Source: Pseudomonadota bacterium
Lineage (GTDB): Bacteria > Myxococcota_A > Polyangia > Polyangiales > Ga0077539
Direction: 5' to 3'
DNA: 10,539 nt
NCBI GenBank assembly: GCA_023428035.1
Contig: JAEYZO010000293.1
Span: 1 to 10,539 of the forward strand
The position numbers and the translations under genes are program-made. Positions 6,266 through 10,539 of the stretch are shown piece after piece. Position 1 is the stretch's first letter; each line of letters begins with the position of its first letter. The notes beneath the pieces were generated by a model that saw only the letters and a program-made list of their open reading frames with translations, was not told the DNA's origin and did no database searches.

Positions 6266-6293
6266 CCGCGGGATACTAACGGAACGCCCGCGG
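6266..6293. promoter_or_regulatory. inverted repeat in the divergent regulator/cysC promoter, candidate operator
   Basis: CCGCGGG at 6266-6272 and CCCGCGG at 6287-6293 are a perfect 7-bp inverted repeat with a 14-bp spacer. The spacer is the only AT-rich spot in the gap. It overlaps the candidate -10 of the regulator promoter, a natural place for autoregulation. The octamer CGGGCGTT occurs here (minus strand, 6290-6283) and again in the hairpin before the ABC ATPase (plus strand, 5565-5572). Binding by the XRE-cupin protein is inferred. Confidence 0.4.
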
Positions 6294-6302
6294 CGCGATC
6301 AA
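6273..6302 (-). promoter_or_regulatory. candidate promoter for the XRE-cupin regulator
   Basis: On the minus strand TTGATC (6302-6297, 4 of 6 to TTGACA) is followed after 18 bp by TAGTAT (6278-6273, 4 of 6 to TATAAT). Transcription would begin near 6266, about 36 bases before the ATG at 6230. I found no convincing promoter for cysC on the plus strand, although GATACT at 6272-6277 could serve as an activator-dependent -10. Confidence 0.35.
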
Positions 6303-6321
6303 CGACGGCGACGGTGCGGCG

Positions 6322-6879
6322 ATGACGGTGGACCCTCCCCTGGAGCGGGGCGTGACGATCTGGCTGACGGGCCTCTCGGGGGCGGGCAAGAGCACCCTGG
6401 CCGAGGCCCTCGCGGCGCGGCTGGCGGGGCTGGGAGAGAAGGTCGAGCTCCTCGACGGCGACGCGGTGCGCACGCACCTGTCGAAGGGCCTGGGCTTCTC
6501 CCGCGAGGACCGCGACACCAACGTGCGGCGCATCGGGTGGGTCGCGCAGCTCCTCACGCGCAACGGGGTCTTCGTGGTGACGGCGGCGATCAGCCCGTAC
6601 CGAGGCGCGCGCCAGTGGTGCCGAGAGGCGATCCGAGACTTCGTCGAGGTGTACGTGTCGACCCCGCTGGAGGTCTGCGCCGCCCGCGACCCCAAGGGTC
6701 TCTACCAGCGCGCGATGGCGGGCGAGATCCCGAACTTCACGGGGGTGAGCGACCCCTACGAGGCCCCGGAGTCTCCAGAGCTGGAGCTCCCCGGCCACGG
6801 CATCCCCGTCGACGAGGGCGTCGAGCGGGTGTTGTCGAAGCTGCGGGAGATGGGCTACCTCCCCGCGCCGCCTCGTTGA
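6322..6879 (+). CDS. cysC: adenylylsulfate (APS) kinase CysC
   Basis: The enzyme phosphorylates APS with ATP to make PAPS (EC 2.7.1.25) in the cytoplasm during sulfate activation. The 185 residues cover the complete family. Motifs are the P-loop GLSGAGKST (17-25), the APS-binding stretch LLDGDAVR (43-50), [16 protein letters not shown] (57-72), the flexible lid ISPYR (90-94) with the Ser at the E. coli phospho-serine position, and [10 protein letters not shown] (122-131) with [19 protein letters not shown] (138-156). All key residues are present. It is a stand-alone kinase, not fused to CysN. The ATG at 6322 lacks a Shine-Dalgarno sequence, and the next in-frame start (GTG 6352) would trim the first strand. 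It is the first gene of a plus-strand set with the siroheme reductase (37-bp gap) and cysH, and is divergent from the regulator. Confidence 0.95.
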   Translation: MTVDPPLERGVTIWLTGLSGAGKSTLAEALAARLAGLGEKVELLDGDAVRTHLSKGLGFSREDRDTNVRRIGWVAQLLTRNGVFVVTAAISPYRGARQWCREAIRDFVEVYVSTPLEVCAARDPKGLYQRAMAGEIPNFTGVSDPYEAPESPELELPGHGIPVDEGVERVLSKLREMGYLPAPPR

Positions 6880-6906
6880 CCCTTCTGAACCCTCCTTCAC
6901 TCTCGT

Positions 6907-6910
6907 GGAG
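6907..6910 (+). promoter_or_regulatory. ribosome binding site that fixes the reductase start
   Basis: GGAG at 6907-6910 lies 6 nt before ATG 6917. The longer in-frame GTG starts (6905 and 6914) would put this site inside the gene, so ATG 6917 is preferred. Confidence 0.6.
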
Positions 6911-6916
6911 TCCGTG

Positions 6917-8668
6917 ATGAACCACCTCCCCTCCGCCTACCTCCCTCGCTTCAGCGACGAGGCCGACATCGACGAGTTCGTCGACACCCTCGGCCGCTTC
7001 GAGCGCGGAGAGATCTCCCCTGAGGACTTCCGCCGCTACCGGCTCACCCGCGGGGTCTACGGCCAGCGCCAGGAGGGCGTGCAGATGGTGCGCGTGAAGG
7101 TGCCGCAGGGCGCCCTGGGCGTGCGGGCGCTCGAGGCCCTCGCCGCGGTGGCCGAGCGCTGGGGCCACGGGCACGGCAACGTCACCACCCGGCAGAACCT
7201 GCAGTTCCACTTCGTGCAGATGGCCGACGTCGAGCCCTTCATGCGGGTGCTCGACGAGGCCGGGCTCACCACCCGAGAGGCCTGCGGCAACACCGTTCGC
7301 AACGTGACCACCTGCCCCTTCGCGGGCATCCGCTCGAAGCACTCCTTCGACGTGACGCCCTACGGCGAGGCCATCACCCGGTTCTTCCTGAGGCAGGGCT
7401 GGGCCAACAACCTCCCGAGGAAGTTCAAGGTCGCCCTCACCTCGGGCCCCGACGACACCGTGTACGCAGGCATCAACGACGTGGGGCTCATCGCGCGCGT
7501 CGAAGGCGGCCGTAGGGGATTTCGGATGCTCGTCGCGGGCGGGCTCTCGACCACGCCGCAGAGCGCGGTGGTCTTCCACGAGTTCCTCCCGGAGGAGGAG
7601 CTGCTCGACGCGTGCGAGGCCGTGGTGCGCGTCTTCGACCGCATGGGCAACCGCGAGAACAAGCACCGCGCGCGGCTGAAGTACGTCCTCCGCAAGCTGG
7701 GCCCCGAGCGCTTCCTCGAGGCGCTGCACGAGGAGCAGGCCGCGGTGCGCGCGCGCGGCGGCAACCGCCTCGACCTCTCGGGCACGACCCCGTCGCCGGA
7801 GCCCCCGCCCCCCTCGCCCGACGCGCCCGACGCCGACCTGTCGCCCTCGCGCGGCCCCGGCTACCTCGCGTGGCGCGCGTCGAACACCCTCACCCAGGAC
7901 CAGCCCGGCTACCACGCGGTGATCCTCCGGCTGCCCCTCGGCAAGGTGACCGCGGAGCAGCTCCGCGGCCTCGCGGCGCTGGTGACCCGCTACTCCGACG
8001 GGAGCGCGCGCACCACCGTCGACCAGAACCTCTTCCTGCGCTTCGTGCCGACGCACCTGCTCCCGGCGCTGCACCGCGAGCTCGACGCGCTCGGCCTCGC
8101 GAAGCCCGGCGCGCGCACCGTGGGAGACGTCACCGCCTGCCCCGGCGCGGAGACCTGCAACCTCGCCGTCACCGCCTCGCGGCAGGTCGCCGCCGCCATC
8201 ACCGAGCGCGTCGAGGGCGACCCCGCCCTCGCCACGGCGCTCATCGCCGCGAAGGACGCGGTCATCAAGGTCTCGGGCTGCCCCAACTCCTGCGGGCAGC
8301 ACCACGTCGCCGACATCGGCTGGCACGGCGCCGCGAGGAAGTTCGGCGACCGCACCGCGCCGGTGTACCAGCTCCACCTCGGGGGAGGCGTCGACGGCCG
8401 CGGGGCGCGCTTCGGTCGGCAGGTCATCAAGGTGCCCGCGCGCCGCGTGGCCGAGGCCGTCGCGAGGCTCCTCGGCCTGTACGAGCGGGAGCGCGCCGAG
8501 GGCGAGGCCCCGGGGGCCTTCTACGAGCGCGTCGAGGGCCCCAAGGTGCAGGCGCTCCTCGCGGACCTCGCCGCGGTCGACGCCGCCACGCCCGACGAGC
8601 TCTTCCTCGACATCGGCGAGGAGAAGGGCTTCAAGGTCGCCATCGGCCAGGGAGAGTGCGCGGCGTGA
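6917..8668 (+). CDS. ferredoxin-type nitrite/sulfite reductase, probably assimilatory sulfite reductase
   Basis: This 583-residue siroheme/4Fe-4S enzyme most likely reduces sulfite to sulfide with six electrons. It has the duplicated NIR_SIR fold. In the first half, QMVRVKVPQGAL (about 56-67), GHGNVTTRQNLQFHFV (85-100) and CGNTVRNVTTCPFAG (123-137) form substrate and siroheme contacts. The second half repeats the plan from about 313. Cluster ligands are Cys408 and Cys414 (CPGAETC), and Cys455 and Cys459 (CPNSC), inside the GCPNSCGQHHVADIGW signature. A Pro-rich linker (about 289-311) joins the halves. The C-terminus is complete. There is no flavin domain, so electrons must come from ferredoxin or a separate partner. 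The sequence alone does not separate sulfite from nitrite reductase. Position between cysC and cysH, with a 4-bp stop/start overlap to cysH, favours sulfite. Confidence 0.93.
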   Translation: MNHLPSAYLPRFSDEADIDEFVDTLGRFERGEISPEDFRRYRLTRGVYGQRQEGVQMVRVKVPQGALGVRALEALAAVAERWGHGHGNVTTRQNLQFHFVQMADVEPFMRVLDEAGLTTREACGNTVRNVTTCPFAGIRSKHSFDVTPYGEAITRFFLRQGWANNLPRKFKVALTSGPDDTVYAGINDVGLIARVEGGRRGFRMLVAGGLSTTPQSAVVFHEFLPEEELLDACEAVVRVFDRMGNRENKHRARLKYVLRKLGPERFLEALHEEQAAVRARGGNRLDLSGTTPSPEPPPPSPDAPDADLSPSRGPGYLAWRASNTLTQDQPGYHAVILRLPLGKVTAEQLRGLAALVTRYSDGSARTTVDQNLFLRFVPTHLLPALHRELDALGLAKPGARTVGDVTACPGAETCNLAVTASRQVAAAITERVEGDPALATALIAAKDAVIKVSGCPNSCGQHHVADIGWHGAARKFGDRTAPVYQLHLGGGVDGRGARFGRQVIKVPARRVAEAVARLLGLYERERAEGEAPGAFYERVEGPKVQALLADLAAVDAATPDELFLDIGEEKGFKVAIGQGECAA

Positions 8669-9363
8669 GCGACGAGGGCGAGGTCGCGGCGCTCAACGCT
8701 CGGCTCGAACGGTCCACCGCCCATGAGCGCCTCGCCTGGGCGGTGGAGACCTACGGCGACGCGCTGTTGTTCACCTCGTCCTTCGGGCCTGGCTCGGGGG
8801 CGCTCCTCGCGCTGTGGGCCGATGTCGCGAAGGGGCTGCCGGTGCACTTCATCGACACGGGCTTCCTCTTCGACGCGACCCTCTCGTACCGCGACGCGCT
8901 GGTCGAGCAGCTCGGGCTCACCCTCGAGGTGCTGAAGCCCGCGCTCCCCCGCGGGGCCTTCCTGCAGAAGCACGGGCTCACGATCTACCGCGACGACAGC
9001 GACGCGTGCTGCGCGTTCAACAAGGTCGAGCCCCTGCAGCGCGCGATGCCGGGCAAGAGGGCCTGGGTGTCGGGCCTGCGCCGTGACCAGGGCCCGACCC
9101 GCGCGAGCACGCCCGTCGTGCTGCCCACCGACGGGCCCACCAAGGTGCACCCCCTCGCCGACTGGAGCGCGAGGGAGGTCTACCGCTTCATGCAGTCGAG
9201 GGGTCTGCCCGAGCACCCGCTCTTCGAGGAGGGCTACGTCTCGGTCGGATGCGAGCCCTGCACCCGGCCCATCACCCCCGGGGAGGACGAGCGGGCGGGG
9301 CGGTGGTCAGGGAGCGCCAAGACCGAGTGTGGGATCCACACCTTCCTCAAGCCCAGGGAGTGA
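8665..9363 (+). CDS. cysH: adenylylsulfate/phosphoadenylylsulfate reductase, 4Fe-4S type (CysH)
   Basis: The enzyme reduces APS (or PAPS) to sulfite and AMP (or PAP), using thioredoxin or a similar donor. The 232 residues are of normal length. Motifs are the pyrophosphate-binding loop TSSFGPGSG (37-45), HFIDTGFLF (61-69), GLRRDQGPTRA (137-147) and the catalytic tail KTECGIH with Cys222. Cys115-Cys116 and Cys196/Cys199 (CEPC) give the CC...CxxC set that binds a 4Fe-4S cluster. This set is known from APS reductases of plants, Pseudomonas and Mycobacterium and absent from the E. coli PAPS enzyme. APS is therefore the likelier substrate, though dual-use members exist. The GTG start at 8665 overlaps the reductase stop (GTGA), with GGAGAG 8 nt before it. 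The frame stays open far upstream, but that part is only the shadow of the reductase gene. Confidence 0.94.
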   Translation: MSDEGEVAALNARLERSTAHERLAWAVETYGDALLFTSSFGPGSGALLALWADVAKGLPVHFIDTGFLFDATLSYRDALVEQLGLTLEVLKPALPRGAFLQKHGLTIYRDDSDACCAFNKVEPLQRAMPGKRAWVSGLRRDQGPTRASTPVVLPTDGPTKVHPLADWSAREVYRFMQSRGLPEHPLFEEGYVSVGCEPCTRPITPGEDERAGRWSGSAKTECGIHTFLKPRE

Positions 9364-9382
9364 GCTCCCCGCGAGGCGACGC

Positions 9383-9412
9383 TTGACCGCGAGGCGTCAC
9401 GATCCGTAGGGT
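9383..9412 (+). promoter_or_regulatory. candidate promoter for the kinase gene
   Basis: TTGACC at 9383-9388 (5 of 6 to TTGACA) is followed after 18 bp by TAGGGT at 9407-9412, a TANNNT-type -10 box. Transcription would start near 9419, some 30 bases before the GTG at 9450. It sits in the 86-bp gap after cysH, suggesting that the kinase has its own transcription unit. No intrinsic terminator for cysH is visible there. Confidence 0.35.
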
Positions 9413-9449
9413 GAACGCTCTCCAAGGGTTGTGACTGGGGGCGCGGACC

Positions 9450-10539
9450 GTGATCGAGCCGGACCTGCCACCGACGCGTCCGAACACGCTTCCTACCACC
9501 GTGGGCGGCGGGGTGTTCGGTGGAACGACACGCACGTCCATCGCGGGGCGCTACCGCCTCTCGCGCTCCATCGGCGCCGGCGGCCACGCCGAGGTCTGGG
9601 AGGCCGTCGACGGCCTGAGCGCCGCCCGCGTCGCGCTGAAGATCCTGCCGCTGGTGCACGGCCCCGAGCGGGCCCGCGTGCGCCGCGAGATCGCCGCGCT
9701 GCGACGTCTCTGCGTGCCCGGCGTGGTGCGCCTCCTCGACGAGGGCGTCGACGGCGACCTCGCCTACCTCGCCATGGAGCTCGTCGAGGGCGCGCCCTTC
9801 CCCGGCGCCCGCGGCCCGCGCACCTGGGCCTCCATCGAGGGCGTCACCGTCGCCCTCCTCGAGACCCTCTCCCGCATCCACGCCCTCGGGCTCGTGCACC
9901 GCGACATCAAGCCCGGCAACGTGCTCGTGCGCGCCGACGGCTTCCCCACGGTGCTCGACTTCGGCGTCTCGCAGGGCTCCCTCTCCAGCACCTCGCCCCT
10001 CACCGCCGACGGGCAGATCGTCGGCACCCCCGCCTACCTCGCCCCGGAGCAGATCACCGGCAGCGCGTGCACCCCCGCCGCCGACCTCTACGCCGTCGGC
10101 GTGATGCTCTACGAGGCCCTCACGGGGCGCCTCCCGCACCGCGCGCCCCTGGTGCACGGCACCTTCTACGCCCGCCTCACGCAGCGCGCGCCGGCGCTCT
10201 CGCTGCACGCGCTCGAGGCTCCGCCCCACGTCGCCGAGGCCATCGCCGCGATGCTCGAGATCGAGCCCGAGCGCCGGCCCCGCTCCGCCGCCGAGGCCAT
10301 CGACCGGCTCCGCGGCCACGCCGAGGCGCACCTCCGCTCGCCGCGCCTGCCTCGCCTCGGAGACGACGTCCTCCGCGAGCTCCTCGACGCCGCGCTCAAC
10401 GACCGCCCCGTCGACCTCGTGGGAGACCGCGGCACCGGGCGCTCGCGCCTCGTCGACGAGCTCGCCCGCGAGCTCGAGTCCCGCGGTCGGGTCGTGCTCC
10501 GCACCGTCGCCTCGCGGCACCCCTTCGCCTCCCTAGAGC
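9450..10539 (+). CDS. Ser/Thr protein kinase with C-terminal P-loop ATPase domain (3' end outside window)
   Basis: This is a Hanks-type (PknB/Pkn-like) kinase, 363 residues visible and still open at the window edge. After a Thr/Pro/Gly-rich leader (1-33) the kinase domain runs about 35-290. It has the Gly-rich loop GAGGHAEV (42-49), Lys64 in VALK, helix-C Glu80, catalytic HRDIKPGN (150-157), DFG (170-172), APE (198-200) and the Asp/Gly of DLYAVGVMLYE (212-222), so it should be active. No membrane segment is visible. From about 305 a second domain begins with VDLVGDRGTGRSRLVDEL, a P-loop like those of the AAA/STAND ATPases fused to kinases in myxobacteria (consensus G-x-x-G-x-GKS). The lysine position is Arg331. 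The start is GTG 9450, since an in-frame stop lies at 9432-9434 and the only other option is CTG 9435. The target is unknown, and a link to the sulfur genes is not shown. Confidence 0.92.
   Translation, partial: MIEPDLPPTRPNTLPTTVGGGVFGGTTRTSIAGRYRLSRSIGAGGHAEVWEAVDGLSAARVALKILPLVHGPERARVRREIAALRRLCVPGVVRLLDEGVDGDLAYLAMELVEGAPFPGARGPRTWASIEGVTVALLETLSRIHALGLVHRDIKPGNVLVRADGFPTVLDFGVSQGSLSSTSPLTADGQIVGTPAYLAPEQITGSACTPAADLYAVGVMLYEALTGRLPHRAPLVHGTFYARLTQRAPALSLHALEAPPHVAEAIAAMLEIEPERRPRSAAEAIDRLRGHAEAHLRSPRLPRLGDDVLRELLDAALNDRPVDLVGDRGTGRSRLVDELARELESRGRVVLRTVASRHPFASLE

Noticed and set aside
6737..8377. Long minus-strand open frame (about 546 codons) opposite the siroheme reductase
   Set aside because: It is antisense to a gene with clear family motifs. 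Its product is low-complexity Val/Glu/Arg/Gly sequence with no domain. Long antisense frames are expected at this GC content.
7612..8664. Upstream extension of the cysH frame, which would make a 583-residue protein
   Set aside because: This part is Arg/Ala/Pro-rich shadow of the reductase gene. The CysH family begins at about the GTG at 8665, which has a ribosome site and a stop/start overlap.
9378..9398. Terminator after cysH (GACGC/GCGTC stem)
   Set aside because: The stem is only five pairs, the loop is long, there is no T-run, and it overlaps the better promoter candidate.
9234..10520. Minus-strand open frame (about 428 codons) opposite cysH and the kinase
   Set aside because: The kinase on the plus strand has all catalytic motifs. 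The antisense product is compositionally biased and shows no family features.

Overview
The window is very GC-rich bacterial DNA with almost every third codon position G or C and frequent GTG starts. It ends in a Ser/Thr protein kinase fused to a P-loop ATPase. That combination suggests a myxobacterium-like (Myxococcota/Polyangia) chromosome; this is an inference from style, and there is no rRNA or marker gene to prove it. I see no tRNA, rRNA, CRISPR array, insertion sequence or phage gene.

Layout. Positions 1-61 hold the probable tail of a gene that starts outside the window. A small all-helical protein of unknown function (212-1087) is followed by a striking intergenic block of 21-22 bp imperfect tandem repeats (1090-1292). 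Next comes a PD-(D/E)XK/Rpn-like protein with a near-identical 54-bp repeat inside its 3' end (1341-2396). A minus-strand run of five genes follows, listed in transcription order: XRE-cupin regulator (6230-5607), ABC ATPase (5558-4692), ABC permease (4762-4007), SsuA/TauA-type binding protein (4014-3034) and an unrecognised protein (3018-2407). Divergent from the regulator, on the plus strand, is a tight sulfate-assimilation set: cysC (APS kinase), a siroheme/4Fe-4S sulfite (or nitrite) reductase and cysH (an Fe-S type APS/PAPS reductase). The window closes with the kinase-ATPase gene (9450 onward), which is cut off by the window edge.

How it fits together (inference). The divergent locus looks like one sulfur module. 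An SsuABC-type importer brings in an oxidised sulfur compound. CysC, CysH and the siroheme reductase carry activated sulfate through sulfite to sulfide. An XRE-cupin protein with the same domain order as Escherichia coli SutR sits between the two arms and probably controls both. Not present in the window are ATP sulfurylase, a sulfonate monooxygenase (SsuD/TauD) and a canonical CysPTWA sulfate transporter, so the importer's substrate is open.

Oddities worth a look: the ABC ATPase has Leu where the switch (H-loop) His is expected. CysC is paired with a cluster-binding CysH that would not need PAPS. The ATPase and permease genes overlap by about 70 bp, with a strong ribosome site inside the ATPase gene. 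Inverted repeats lie in the regulator's divergent promoter and again before the ABC ATPase. The 21-bp tandem repeat has a 64-bp higher-order period.
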